From Gallionella sp. (lineage in GTDB: Bacteria > Pseudomonadota > Gammaproteobacteria > Burkholderiales > Gallionellaceae): a DNA stretch of 64,000 bases. This document shows positions 34,800 through 43,774 of the stretch, one piece after another. Where the stretch lies: contig JADGRL010000012.1 in assembly GCA_017880865.1 (NCBI GenBank), forward strand, positions 1 through 64,000. The letters run 5' to 3'. The number at the start of each line of letters is the position of its first letter. The stretch's first letter is position 1. A program made the translations under genes and the position numbers. The notes under the pieces are model-generated. The model was not told the DNA's origin. It worked only from the letters and a program-made list of their open reading frames with translations, and did no database searches.

Positions 34800-35024
34800 T
34801 GTGTCTCCCCCGAGCATTCAAAGTACGGTTTTTGTTTTTCCCCGACGTGCACTGTCCGCGCATTTTTGCATGCCGTCAATAGCCACAAAAATTTAAGGGA
34901 TTTGACGCTGGCCCTGCTCTGAAGCAAAAGCGGCTGCGATGAAGCTTATTCTCTAAGCCGGGTTGTTCCGCTATGATTGCCTCACGGGGAGCATCCCTTT
35001 CGAACTTGGAGGTTAAATCGAACC

Positions 35025-36671
35025 ATGTTTTCGTTACCCCAAATATTTGACGGAAAACCCGACCATCCGATGTTCGATGTGGCGGAGTCCAAAAAACTGC
35101 TGGCTGGGTTGCCGCATGACAATGCCTTCAAGGCGCTGGATGAGATCACCTCCTGGCTGGATTCGGTCAAGGACACTTCCGGTTTTCGACCGGAGGTGCG
35201 CACCGAGATCATCATGCTGCTCGATGAGACCGGACAGCCGTTCTATGTCGAGCTGTTGCAGTTCTATCTGGGCGAGCCGCACTTGCAGGATTTCAAGGGC
35301 ATGCATTTGTGGCGGGGGCTGCATGGCTACATGAAGACGCTGGCCGAGGCTTATTCGTTGTGCGTCCACGAATATCCGCAGGCGGAAAAAAAGTCTCCGG
35401 CTTTGACAGAGCGGCTCCCGGTGATTTGCGTCAGGCTGATGCGCGCCGTTGCCGAGCAGATGAAAATCGAGATGATGCATTATGTGGACATCGAGCCGTC
35501 GATATGGGATCAGCTGGTCGGTTGTTACAACTTCGCCGTTGCCAATCAAATTGCCGAAACCCTGGTTTTCGCCTATCCCAGACAGGCGATCCATATCAGC
35601 CCGCAACGGGAGTTGTTGCGGGTGATGATACTGTACGTGTCTTCACCGGGCACCTTGGCACAGGATCAAATCGAGGTATGTTTTCGCATCGCCGCTCGCA
35701 TGGTCAGCTTATTCGATTTCACGGATGCGCCCGATCCTGACTGCCCCTATTGTTTCGACCTAGCCAAGCCGGGTGCGCCCAAGCGGGTGGATGAGAATAT
35801 TAAGATCACACCGACACTGCGCTTTTTTGGTGCCACCAAGGCCGTCCCTAAAATCAACGATATTATCGTTCAGAATGAACAAGGCTTGATCCAGCAGGAA
35901 CAACGCTTCGGCAACGAGTTCACTCCGGCGGGCAAACTGACCGTGCTCAAGCATTTGCAGATGTACTGGGGACATGATCCGTCGTATAGGCATCAGGAAC
36001 GCCGAGATATCAGCAGCGATATCGACGTGGTGCACAGCTTCCGGACGATCAGCAAGCTGGTCGCGCACATGGATATTGATAATGCGACGAACATTTCAGA
36101 AAAAGATGTGGCTGCGCTGAAAGAGCGCTCCGATATCAAACTTGCCGCTGAGCATGAAGAGGTCGATTACAGCACTGAAAAATGGGCGGTATCGGATATC
36201 AGTGTCGATGGGATAGGCGGCATAATTCCGAATAGCGCAGGAACCTGGGTCAAGATCGGCGACCTGTGCGGCCTCAAGGCCGGAAGCACTCCGATATGGT
36301 GGCTCGGCATGATACGGCGGTTGCATACCGACCCCAAGGGTGTGATGCATGTGGGCATCGAAATGCTGGCCAAAAAACCGCTGTCGGTGTGGTTACGCAC
36401 GCTCGGCAAGGGGACGGAAAAAGTGTCCAACTGGGAGACAAGTTCCAGCTCCTTCGAATACGATTACATCCCGGTCATTCTGCTGCCCGATGCGAGCAAC
36501 TCCTATGCGCATGCCACGATGCTGATGGAGCCGGGCAGCTATGTGCCGGAAACGATTTATGAGGTGATGCTGGGAGACAAAAGTCGCAACATCAAACTGA
36601 CCGGCTTGCTGGTGGAGGGAGAAGACTACGAGCAGATCAGCTTCCAGTGGCTCAATGCCGCGCATACCTGA
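35025..36671 (+). CDS. hypothetical cytoplasmic protein with PilZ-like C-terminus
   Basis: A 548-residue protein, start at the ATG after TTGGAGG. The long helical N-terminal part (about 1-370) is unlike anything I can name. The C-terminal part contains VSDISVDGIGG, a D-x-S-x-x-G motif, followed by GTWVKIGDLCGLKAG and HVGIEMLAKKP, which read like a PilZ domain. No clear R-x-x-x-R is seen before it, so c-di-GMP binding is not assured. It stands alone between the exported block and dgkA. Confidence 0.6.
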   Translation: MFSLPQIFDGKPDHPMFDVAESKKLLAGLPHDNAFKALDEITSWLDSVKDTSGFRPEVRTEIIMLLDETGQPFYVELLQFYLGEPHLQDFKGMHLWRGLHGYMKTLAEAYSLCVHEYPQAEKKSPALTERLPVICVRLMRAVAEQMKIEMMHYVDIEPSIWDQLVGCYNFAVANQIAETLVFAYPRQAIHISPQRELLRVMILYVSSPGTLAQDQIEVCFRIAARMVSLFDFTDAPDPDCPYCFDLAKPGAPKRVDENIKITPTLRFFGATKAVPKINDIIVQNEQGLIQQEQRFGNEFTPAGKLTVLKHLQMYWGHDPSYRHQERRDISSDIDVVHSFRTISKLVAHMDIDNATNISEKDVAALKERSDIKLAAEHEEVDYSTEKWAVSDISVDGIGGIIPNSAGTWVKIGDLCGLKAGSTPIWWLGMIRRLHTDPKGVMHVGIEMLAKKPLSVWLRTLGKGTEKVSNWETSSSSFEYDYIPVILLPDASNSYAHATMLMEPGSYVPETIYEVMLGDKSRNIKLTGLLVEGEDYEQISFQWLNAAHT

Positions 36672-36728
36672 TGGGTGTGCGTTCGGCCGAACATGGCGAT
36701 CAGATTGAGAGTGTTACATCAAGGCGGT

Positions 36729-37103
36729 CTAGCCGCTGACAAACAGCACTAGGGCCCATACCACCAGCGCATTGACGATGCTTAAAAACACCGCAGCGCT
36801 GGCGATATCTTTGGCGCGCTTGGCCAGTGGATGGTGTTCCAATGAGGTGTGATCTACGGTCGCCTCGAGCGCGGAGTTGAGCAACTCGACAATCAGCACC
36901 AGCAGGACGCTGGCGATCATCATGGCTTTGCCGAGATGACTGGCAGGCAACAGCAGCGCGGCGGGGATGACGATTGCCGAGATCAGCACTTCCTGACGAA
37001 ATGCATCCTCGTGCTGCCATGCGGCGCGCAGGCCTTGCAGCGCGATCCCTGTCGCGCGCCAAGCGTGCGTTAAACCGCGTGCGTGTTTGTGCGGATTTTC
37101 CAT
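36729..37103 (-). CDS. dgkA: diacylglycerol kinase
   Basis: A 124-residue inner-membrane enzyme with three hydrophobic helices that recycles diacylglycerol from membrane-derived glycan synthesis. The signature [13 protein letters not shown] is intact. Its ATG overlaps the end of gcvPB by 34 bp, so it is the last gene of the gcv operon and probably translated by coupling. Confidence 0.92.
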   Translation of the reverse strand: MENPHKHARGLTHAWRATGIALQGLRAAWQHEDAFRQEVLISAIVIPAALLLPASHLGKAMMIASVLLVLIVELLNSALEATVDHTSLEHHPLAKRAKDIASAAVFLSIVNALVVWALVLFVSG

Positions 37104-38593
37104 GTCAGGTCGAGTTCGCGCGCGGCTTTCACGTCATCCAGGCGGCGCACCGGCATCGTGTGCGGCGCACCCTTGACCAGTTCCGGAGTGGCGTGAGCCT
37201 CGTCCCGGATTTCTTTCAGCGCGTTGACGAAGCCGTCCAGCACTTCCTTCGATTCGGTTTCGGTCGGCTCGATCAGCAGGCATTCCGGCACCAGCATCGG
37301 GAAATAGGTGGTGGGCGGATGGTAGCCCTTGTCCAGCAGACGTTTCGCGACGTCCATTGCGGAGATGCCGGTCGCATCCTTGAGCGGCTTGATCGAGATA
37401 ATGAATTCGTGGCTGGCACGGCGTTGCGGGAACGCGACCGTGAAGCCCGACTTATGCAATTCCGCCATCAGGTAGTTGGCGTTCAGCGTCGCGAATTCCG
37501 CGACGCGGTGCATGCCCTCCGCGCCCAGCATGCGCGCATATACATAGGCGCGCAGCAGCACGCCGATGTTGCCGCTAAACGCGGACAGGTGACCGATGGA
37601 TTGTGGCAGGTCGGCGTCGGTCAGGTAACGGTAAGTACCCTCTCCCCCTGCCCCTCTCCCGCTTGCGGGCGAGGGGAGTTTTTCAACTACCGGCAGCGGC
37701 AGGAACGGCAACAGCCGTTTTGCCACACCGACCGCACCTGCGCCTGGCCCGCCGCCACCGTGCGGGGTGGAGAAGGTCTTGTGCAAATTCATGTGGATCA
37801 CGTCGAAGCCCATGTCGCCGGGTTTGACCTTGCCGAGAATCGCGTTCAGGTTCGCGCCGTCGTAATACAGCAGGCCACCCGCATCGTGGACCATCTTTTG
37901 GATGTCCACGATGCGCTGTTCGAACACGCCTAGCGTGGAAGGATTGGTCAGCATCAGTCCGGCGGTCTGCGGGCCGACGGCGGCGCGTAGCGCGTCCAGA
38001 TCGACGTCGCCATTCGCGTTGGTCGGAATCTCCTTCACGGTGTAGCCGCACATCACGGCGGTGGCCGGGTTGGTGCCGTGCGCCGCATCCGGCACGATGA
38101 TCTCGGTGCGTGCCGTGTCACCGCGTGCATCGTGGTAAGCGCGGATCATCGCGATACCGGCGAACTCGCCCTGCGCGCCGGCCATCGGCATCAGGCTCAC
38201 GCCCGCCATGCCGGTCACGTCCTTTAATATTTCCTGCAGGTCGTACAGGCACGCCAGTACGCCTTGTCCGGTGGACTCGGGTGCGAGCGGATGACGCGCC
38301 AGAAATTGCGGCAGCATCGCCAACGTGTTGCAGGCGCGCGGGTTGTATTTCATTGTGCAGGAGCCGAGCGGATAGAAGTGCGTGTCGATCGAAAAATTCT
38401 TCTGCGACAAGCTGGTGTAGTGGCGCACCACATCCATTTCCGAGGCTTCCGGCAACAGGGGTTGATCCTGACGCAGCAGCGACGTGGGGATGCCTGTCCT
38501 GAGCCCGGTCGAAGGGCCGCTGACCGCAGCAGCGTGGTTCGGGGCCTGAGCCGCATTGCGGCGGCCGGGGTGAGAGCGTTCAAAAATAAGCAT
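37070..38593 (-). CDS. gcvPB: glycine dehydrogenase (decarboxylating) subunit 2
   Basis: A 507-residue PLP half of the P-protein of the glycine cleavage system. The PLP lysine is in [17 protein letters not shown] (about residue 275), and [17 protein letters not shown] is a family block. Two inserts, near residues 25-34 and about 304-319 ([14 protein letters not shown]), come from palindromic repeats and lengthen the protein. It works with GcvPA, GcvH and GcvT; the genes lie in one operon. Confidence 0.95.
   Translation of the reverse strand: MLIFERSHPGRRNAAQAPNHAAAVSGPSTGLRTGIPTSLLRQDQPLLPEASEMDVVRHYTSLSQKNFSIDTHFYPLGSCTMKYNPRACNTLAMLPQFLARHPLAPESTGQGVLACLYDLQEILKDVTGMAGVSLMPMAGAQGEFAGIAMIRAYHDARGDTARTEIIVPDAAHGTNPATAVMCGYTVKEIPTNANGDVDLDALRAAVGPQTAGLMLTNPSTLGVFEQRIVDIQKMVHDAGGLLYYDGANLNAILGKVKPGDMGFDVIHMNLHKTFSTPHGGGGPGAGAVGVAKRLLPFLPLPVVEKLPSPASGRGAGGEGTYRYLTDADLPQSIGHLSAFSGNIGVLLRAYVYARMLGAEGMHRVAEFATLNANYLMAELHKSGFTVAFPQRRASHEFIISIKPLKDATGISAMDVAKRLLDKGYHPPTTYFPMLVPECLLIEPTETESKEVLDGFVNALKEIRDEAHATPELVKGAPHTMPVRRLDDVKAARELDLTWKIRTNTHAV
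37638..37678. repeat. GC-rich CCCGCTTGCGGG repeat inside gcvPB
   Basis: CCCTCTCCCGCTTGCGGGC followed by GAGGGGAG, with a preceding CCCTCTCCCCC block. It stays in frame and encodes the [14 protein letters not shown] insert. The core matches the intergenic copy at 17560-17583 and the one in polA. Confidence 0.75.
38491..38517. repeat. CTTCGACC palindromic repeat inside gcvPB
   Basis: The reverse complement starts CCCTTCGACCGGGCTCAGGA and shares 25 identical bases with the copy in the sialidase-like gene. It is in frame and encodes the [14 protein letters not shown] stretch near the GcvPB N-terminus. Confidence 0.8.
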
Positions 38594-38604
38594 GTTGGCC
38601 TCTG

Positions 38605-39957
38605 TTAACTGAGTGCGTGGCGCAGTGCGTCCACATAGCGTTGCAAATCTTCAGGGGTCTTGGTTTCTGTGGCGCACACCAGAATCGCGTTGCCCAGTTG
38701 CGGGTAGTGCGGCTGTAAATCGAAGCCGCCCAGCACCCCTTGTTCGGCCATGCGATTCAATACGGCCGCTGAGGACTTGGGCAGATGCAGCACCACCTCG
38801 TGGAAATGAGCTGAACTGAATAAGGACTTCACACCCGACAGTCCGCTTGCGAGTTTTGCCAAACTTTGCGTATTGGAATGCGATGTTGCTGCTACACGGC
38901 GCAGTCCGTCCACACCGAGCAACGCCATGTGGATGGTCGCCGCCGTCACCATCAGACCCTGATTGCTGCAGATGTTGGAGGTCGCCTTGGCGCGCCGAAT
39001 GTGCTGTTCGCGTGCTTGCAGCGTCAGCGTGAAACCGGGTTTGCCATCGAGATCCACGGTGCGGCCGATGATGCGTCCGGGCATCTGGCGCACCAGCGCC
39101 TGTTTGCAGCACATGAAGCCGAAGTACGGGCCGCCGCTGGACAGCGGTGCACCCAGCGGTTGACCGTCGCCGACCGCGATGTCCGCGCCCTTATCCGCCC
39201 AGTGTCCCGGTGCTTTGAGCAACGCCAGCGTCAGCGGATTGACCAGTGCAATCGCCAGCGCGCCCTGCGCATGCGCCCAGGCCGTCAGTGCATCCACATC
39301 TTCGAGCGCACCGAAAAAATTCGGCTGCGGGATCACCAGCGCGGCGATGTCGCTGCCCTCGTGTTGTGCCAGCGCCTTTAAGTCTGTCGTGCCGGTTGCT
39401 GCATCGAACGGGATTTCAACCAGCTCGATGTTTTGCAGCTTGACGATGCTGCGCGCGACGCTGCGATACAGCGGGCTGACCGAGGCGGGCAACAGCACGC
39501 GTCGCGAAGTCTTGTGCGCGCGCACCGCCATCAGGATCGCTTCGGCCAGGCCGGATGCGCCGTCGTACAGGCTGGCGTTGGATACGTCCATGCCGGTCAG
39601 CGACGCGATCATGGTCTGGAATTCGTACAGCACTTGCAGCGTGCCTTGGCTGGCCTCAGCCTGATACGGTGTATAAGCGGTGTAAAACTCGCCGCGCGTG
39701 GCGATCTCCCACACGGCTGCGGGAATGTGGTGCTCGTAAGCGCCGGCACCGATGAAGTTGAGCTGCAGGACATCCTGTGCAGCGCGGTCATGCATCAGGC
39801 GCGTGATTTGCATCTCGTTCAGCCCGTCGCCGACGGCGGTGAGCTTGCCGCTACGCAATTCGGCAGGAATTTCGTCAAACAGCGCGTCGATATTCGGAGC
39901 GCCGATGCTGGCGAGCATGGACAGGATGTCCTGCTCTGTATGGGGAATGAAAGGCAT
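38605..39957 (-). CDS. gcvPA: glycine dehydrogenase (decarboxylating) subunit 1
   Basis: A 450-residue partner of GcvPB. Typical blocks are [17 protein letters not shown] at the N-terminus, [39 protein letters not shown] and [16 protein letters not shown]. The split alpha2beta2 P-protein is the bacterial form in many betaproteobacteria relatives. It lies 12 bp after gcvH and 11 bp before gcvPB. Confidence 0.95.
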   Translation of the reverse strand: MPFIPHTEQDILSMLASIGAPNIDALFDEIPAELRSGKLTAVGDGLNEMQITRLMHDRAAQDVLQLNFIGAGAYEHHIPAAVWEIATRGEFYTAYTPYQAEASQGTLQVLYEFQTMIASLTGMDVSNASLYDGASGLAEAILMAVRAHKTSRRVLLPASVSPLYRSVARSIVKLQNIELVEIPFDAATGTTDLKALAQHEGSDIAALVIPQPNFFGALEDVDALTAWAHAQGALAIALVNPLTLALLKAPGHWADKGADIAVGDGQPLGAPLSSGGPYFGFMCCKQALVRQMPGRIIGRTVDLDGKPGFTLTLQAREQHIRRAKATSNICSNQGLMVTAATIHMALLGVDGLRRVAATSHSNTQSLAKLASGLSGVKSLFSSAHFHEVVLHLPKSSAAVLNRMAEQGVLGGFDLQPHYPQLGNAILVCATETKTPEDLQRYVDALRHALS

Positions 39958-39969
39958 GTCGATCCTGAT

Positions 39970-40359
39970 TTAGTGTGCTTCGCGATCAACTACGGCTTGG
40001 TATGCCTTGGCATCCATCAGCGCAGCGACATCCGCTGCATGATCCGGTTTCATCTTGAACATCCATGCACCGTAAGGGTCGTCGTTAATTTTTTCTGGTG
40101 CACTGTCCAGTTCGCTGTTTACTGCCACGACCTCACCGGCAACCGGCGCGTATACGTCTGCTGCGGCTTTAACCGATTCAACGACCGCGCATTCTTCACG
40201 GGCTTTGAGCTTGCGGCCAACCATCGGGCTTTCGACGAACACCATATCGCCCAGCAATTCCTGTGCATGCTGGGTGATGCCGATGCTGATGGTTCCGTCG
40301 GCCTCAATCTTGACCCATTCGTGGGAGGCGGTGTATTTCAGGTTGCTTGGGTTGCTCAT
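39970..40359 (-). CDS. gcvH: glycine cleavage system H protein
   Basis: A 129-residue lipoyl carrier. The lipoylated lysine lies in [16 protein letters not shown] (about 60-75); [20 protein letters not shown] is the N-terminal block. It shuttles the aminomethyl group from the P-protein to GcvT. It follows gcvT after a REP-like palindrome. Confidence 0.95.
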   Translation of the reverse strand: MSNPSNLKYTASHEWVKIEADGTISIGITQHAQELLGDMVFVESPMVGRKLKAREECAVVESVKAAADVYAPVAGEVVAVNSELDSAPEKINDDPYGAWMFKMKPDHAADVAALMDAKAYQAVVDREAH

Positions 40360-40387
40360 AATGTCTCCAAAAAGTTAACGATTTCAC

Positions 40388-40435
40388 TGTAGGTCGGGTT
40401 TTAACCCGACATGCCAGGCTGAAGCCAGACCTACA
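40388..40435. repeat. REP-like palindrome between gcvT and gcvH
   Basis: TGTAGGTC (40388-40395) and GACCTACA (40428-40435) flank an inner GTCGGGTTTTAACCCGAC and GGCTGAAGCC. The two-hairpin design is the same as in the metX leader element. In the operon RNA it could slow decay or partly terminate. Confidence 0.75.
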
Positions 40436-40438
40436 TTT

Positions 40439-41521
40439 TTAAATTAATCCTTTGCCATTGCGCGCGAACGGATATTTCACTACCTTTGCCGCGAGCATTT
40501 TATCGCGTATCGCCACTTGCACCGTGTCGCCGACCTGCACGTCTTTCGGCACACGCGCCAGCGCGATGGATTTTTCCAGCGTAGGCGAAAAGCTGCCGCT
40601 GGTGATCTCGCCTATACCTTGCGCGCAATGTACCTGTTGATGTCCGCGCAACACGCCGCGATCCAGCAACAACAGGCCGACCAGTTTGCGCGTGGGCGGA
40701 TTGGCCAGCAGTGCGGCCTTGCCGATGAAGTCGCGCTCACTCTTCAAGTCCACCGTCCAGGCCAGACCGGATTCCAGCGGGCCGACGCTCTCATCCATGT
40801 CCTGACCGTAGAGATTCATGCCGGCTTCCAGGCGCAGCGTGTCGCGCGCGCCGAGGCCGATCGGTTTCACGCCAACCTTGTTCAGTGCATACCAGAATGC
40901 TTCCACTTTTTCTTTCGGCAGCATCACCTCGAAACCGTCTTCGCCGGTGTAGCCAGTGCGCGCCACAAAGTATTCGCCACAGTCGGCAGCCTGGAAATTC
41001 TGCAAACCTTCGGTCGCGGTCTTGGTCTGTGGCAATACCTGCCACACCTTGGCGCGCGCATTCGGGCCTTGCACTGCGACCATCGCCAGATCGTCGCGCG
41101 AGGTGATCGTGAGTTTCGGCGCGTGTGTGGCGGCCTGCTGCTTCATCCAAGCGATGTCCTTGTCCGCCGTGCCCGCGTTTACGACGATGCGGAACCATTG
41201 CTCGGTCATGAAATAGATGATCAGATCATCTATCACGCCGCCGGAAGGATTCAGCATCGCGGAATACAGCGCCTTGCCGGGTAGCGTGATCTTGTCGGCA
41301 TTGTTCGCCAGCAGGTAGCACAGGTATGCGCGTACCCCGTCGCCTTTTACATCCACGACGCGCATGTGACACACGTCGAACATGCCGACATCGCGGCGAA
41401 CCTGATGATGTTCATCGATTTGCGAGCCGTAGTTCACTGGCATATCCCAGCCGCCGAAATCGACCATCTTCGCGTCCATGGAGCGATGAGCCGCATTCAA
41501 AGGAGTTTGCTTTAACGTCAT
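40439..41521 (-). CDS. gcvT: aminomethyltransferase (glycine cleavage T protein)
   Basis: A 360-residue tetrahydrofolate enzyme. The start was set at the ATG of [13 protein letters not shown], since the longer frame reads through the riboswitch terminator. Blocks are [30 protein letters not shown] and [16 protein letters not shown]. It is the first gene after the glycine riboswitch, so the operon responds to glycine. Confidence 0.95.
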   Translation of the reverse strand: MTLKQTPLNAAHRSMDAKMVDFGGWDMPVNYGSQIDEHHQVRRDVGMFDVCHMRVVDVKGDGVRAYLCYLLANNADKITLPGKALYSAMLNPSGGVIDDLIIYFMTEQWFRIVVNAGTADKDIAWMKQQAATHAPKLTITSRDDLAMVAVQGPNARAKVWQVLPQTKTATEGLQNFQAADCGEYFVARTGYTGEDGFEVMLPKEKVEAFWYALNKVGVKPIGLGARDTLRLEAGMNLYGQDMDESVGPLESGLAWTVDLKSERDFIGKAALLANPPTRKLVGLLLLDRGVLRGHQQVHCAQGIGEITSGSFSPTLEKSIALARVPKDVQVGDTVQVAIRDKMLAAKVVKYPFARNGKGLI

Positions 41522-41535
41522 ATTAGCTTTCTTAA

Positions 41536-41572
41536 AATGAAAAAGGGCGCAGCACGAAATCGTGCTGCGCCC
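41536..41572 (-). terminator. intrinsic terminator of the glycine-riboswitch leader
   Basis: GGGCGCAGCACG (41561-41572 on the minus strand) pairs with CGTGCTGCGCCC around ATTT, a perfect 12-bp stem, followed by TTTTTCATTTT. It starts directly after the second aptamer and ends 15 bp before the gcvT ATG, which makes it the expression platform. Confidence 0.85.
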
Positions 41573-41745
41573 CATCTGTCCTTGGTACCTGAGAGATTGC
41601 GGCAAAAGCCGTGTGCCCCTTCGGTGGCTGTTAAACAGCACTCTCCAGATTTGCCTGAACCAATAGTTCTTGAGCCTGAGCGGTTACGGGTGTTGCGCCT
41701 TCGGCGGTGCTTGGCAGCACGCTCTCCCATTGGTCTAAACGGCGA
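41573..41745 (-). promoter_or_regulatory. tandem glycine riboswitch
   Basis: Two aptamers in series upstream of gcvT. Aptamer 1 runs from CCAATGGGAGAG (41733) to the closing CTATTGG (41660); aptamer 2 from ATCTGGAGAGTGC (about 41651) to ACAGAT (41573). Both carry the family's GGAGAG-type 5' strand and the ACCGAAGG- or GCCGAAGG-type internal loop. The linker between them is short. Glycine binding would raise expression of the cleavage operon in the known systems. Confidence 0.93.
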
Positions 41746-41750
41746 AGCGG

Positions 41751-41779
41751 AATATACCGGAAAGTACCTGCGCTGACAA
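41751..41779 (-). promoter_or_regulatory. sigma70 promoter of the gcv operon
   Basis: On the minus strand TTGTCA (41774-41779), a 17-bp spacer and TATATT (41751-41756). Transcription would begin near 41744, a few bases before the first riboswitch stem. Confidence 0.75.
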
Positions 41780-41781
41780 AC

Positions 41782-41803
41782 CTGCATTAGCGGGCTAATG
41801 CAG
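41782..41803. terminator. hairpin after the GGDEF gene
   Basis: CTGCATTAG and CTAATGCAG form a 9-bp stem around CGGG, 8 bp after the stop of the minus-strand GGDEF gene. T residues follow better on the plus strand (TTGTTTTTT) than on the minus strand, so it may be weak for the gene it follows. Confidence 0.5.
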
Positions 41804-41810
41804 TTGTTTT

Positions 41811-43487
41811 TTAATCCTTCTTGCCGCTGGTGAAAGAATTATCCGCAAGCATCAGTTGATTGCGCCCGGCGTGTTTGGCTTTATAAAGTGCCTTGTCTGC
41901 CGCATCGCATAATTTGGTGGCGTCCGAAAACTGTGAAACATCTGCGATCCCGCAGCTAAAGGTAACCGTGAATTCTTTTTCATCAACCAGATGACGCAAC
42001 CGGGAAAAAGTTTCGCGAATCGTTTCTAGCACTTTCATCGCCGTCGAACTATCGGCATCAACCAGGACGACTGCAAACTCTTCGCCGCCATAGCGCCCTA
42101 CTAAGTCACTGGTGCGTAGCCGTTGCTTGAGCAGTCGGGAAAGGCTTTTGATTACACGATCACCGGTTGGATGACCATAGTTGTCATTGACCTGCTTGAA
42201 GTGGTCGATGTCGATCATCGCAAATGACAAGGGTTTTTTATGACGTATTGCCCAGGCCACTTCACCATCGAGCAGATCCTTGATGGCGGTGTGGTTGAGC
42301 AAGCCGGTCAGGCTGTCGCGCACCATGAATGAACGCAACATCAGTGATCTTCTGATGCGGCTGGTCACAGAAGAAATCAGATGTTGCGGCAATATCGGTT
42401 TGGTAAGGAAATCATCCCCGCCAAAGCCCATCGCGAAAAGCTGTTTGTCGAGATCACTTTCGGCTGATAGAAATACAATAGGAATGCTGACGAAAGCATC
42501 GAGTTGTCGAATAACCTTGGCTAAATCCGTACCATTGCATTCGGGCATATAAAGATCGATCAGGATCAGATCGGGGGCGAATTCCAGTAGCGACTCGATC
42601 ACGTTAAACGGGTTGTTGACCGCCTTCACCGCCATCCCGGCCTGTTCAAGCACCGTGGTGTAATAGGATGTCAGAGCCACCGAATCATCGACGATCATGA
42701 CACGGTATGGCTCGGGGGTTATCGGTGAAGTCAGGATATCGAGCCGATCAATCAGATTGCCGATATTTACCGGCTTGCTCAAATAGGCAATGCCACCGGC
42801 GCGCGCCGCCTCCAGTCTCGCCTCAAAGTTATCGTGCGCGGAAAGGAAAACGACAGGCACCGGAATTTCACGCCCCTGCTGAATTTCATACACGGTCTTA
42901 ATACCCCCCAGGCGATCCTCCGGAAAGGTGACATCCATCAGCACCACGACATCGGAGGTTTGCTCCATGGCAATCCGGAAATCTGCCAGCGTGTTGAACA
43001 CGCTGACGTCATATCCGAAGTAGCCGAGTTGTATTTTTAGTTCTTCCGCAAGCTCATGCTCATCTTCGACGACAAAAATACGGCGAGGTTTTGCAGCCCC
43101 TTGGCCGGGAGGTGCAATTGCAATCCATCCAGATTGATCTGCAATCGAAGCATCGCTGGAAACCGCCGCTTGATTTAGCTCGTGCATCAACCTCTGTATA
43201 TGCTTACTTTGATCGTTGTTCATTACAGCCTTCGCCTGCGCAAGCTGTTTGAGATAGGTTTCAAGGTTGCGTGCCGCATCGCTGAGGGATGCAAACCCAA
43301 AGGTGGTCCCCGAGCCGGCCAGGCTATGCACCAGGCGAAGAATGGTTTGAGCGCTCTGCTCATCCCAGACAGTATGAGATAGTTGCCCCAATGCCTGATC
43401 AAGTTGTTCGAGTTTTTCAGGCAATTGCGCGACGTAGGTCGCGTTCAGGGCTTTTAATTTTTTCTGCGATTCCACCTGATCACGCAT
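41811..43487 (-). CDS. Hpt-REC-REC-GGDEF diguanylate cyclase
   Basis: A 558-residue cytoplasmic signalling protein. Order: Hpt-like domain with RLVHSLAGSGTTFGF (about 10-110), a receiver (about 138-260; VVEDEHELAEELK, VLMDVTFPED), a second receiver (about 265-385; MIVDDSVALTSYY, ILIDLYMPEC) and a GGDEF domain (about 393-550) with active-site GRYGGEEFAVV. The full GGEEF signature predicts c-di-GMP synthesis controlled by phosphorelay. No kinase gene is next to it. It ends just before the gcv promoter. Confidence 0.9.
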   Translation of the reverse strand: MRDQVESQKKLKALNATYVAQLPEKLEQLDQALGQLSHTVWDEQSAQTILRLVHSLAGSGTTFGFASLSDAARNLETYLKQLAQAKAVMNNDQSKHIQRLMHELNQAAVSSDASIADQSGWIAIAPPGQGAAKPRRIFVVEDEHELAEELKIQLGYFGYDVSVFNTLADFRIAMEQTSDVVVLMDVTFPEDRLGGIKTVYEIQQGREIPVPVVFLSAHDNFEARLEAARAGGIAYLSKPVNIGNLIDRLDILTSPITPEPYRVMIVDDSVALTSYYTTVLEQAGMAVKAVNNPFNVIESLLEFAPDLILIDLYMPECNGTDLAKVIRQLDAFVSIPIVFLSAESDLDKQLFAMGFGGDDFLTKPILPQHLISSVTSRIRRSLMLRSFMVRDSLTGLLNHTAIKDLLDGEVAWAIRHKKPLSFAMIDIDHFKQVNDNYGHPTGDRVIKSLSRLLKQRLRTSDLVGRYGGEEFAVVLVDADSSTAMKVLETIRETFSRLRHLVDEKEFTVTFSCGIADVSQFSDATKLCDAADKALYKAKHAGRNQLMLADNSFTSGKKD

Positions 43488-43774
43488 GACAGTTAATCCA
43501 GTTAGCCTGGGCCGTACTTGTTAAAGTCATTGGATTGGAAAATTGGGCTATGGCGTCCATGATAACGATTTTCTCGGGTGCGCAACATCATTGGGGTGAA
43601 CCCTGGTGGTAATAAAATTCACATGAATATAGAAGTATATCCATGAAGTTGCCGCGATAGCAAAAATGGCCTGAAAAATATCCGAATCGTTGCTGGTATA
43701 TAGCAGTTGTGCAAATTCAGGCTAGCGCGCGACTGCTGCATCAACAGCGATGTTTACAAACAGCCGGGTATTAG
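43488..43774. other. 287-bp intergenic region, nothing recognised
   Basis: It lies between the zinc-ribbon gene (minus, ending at 43775) and the start of the GGDEF gene (43487), so it should hold the GGDEF promoter. I see no clear hexamers, repeat or RNA motif. Confidence 0.5.
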
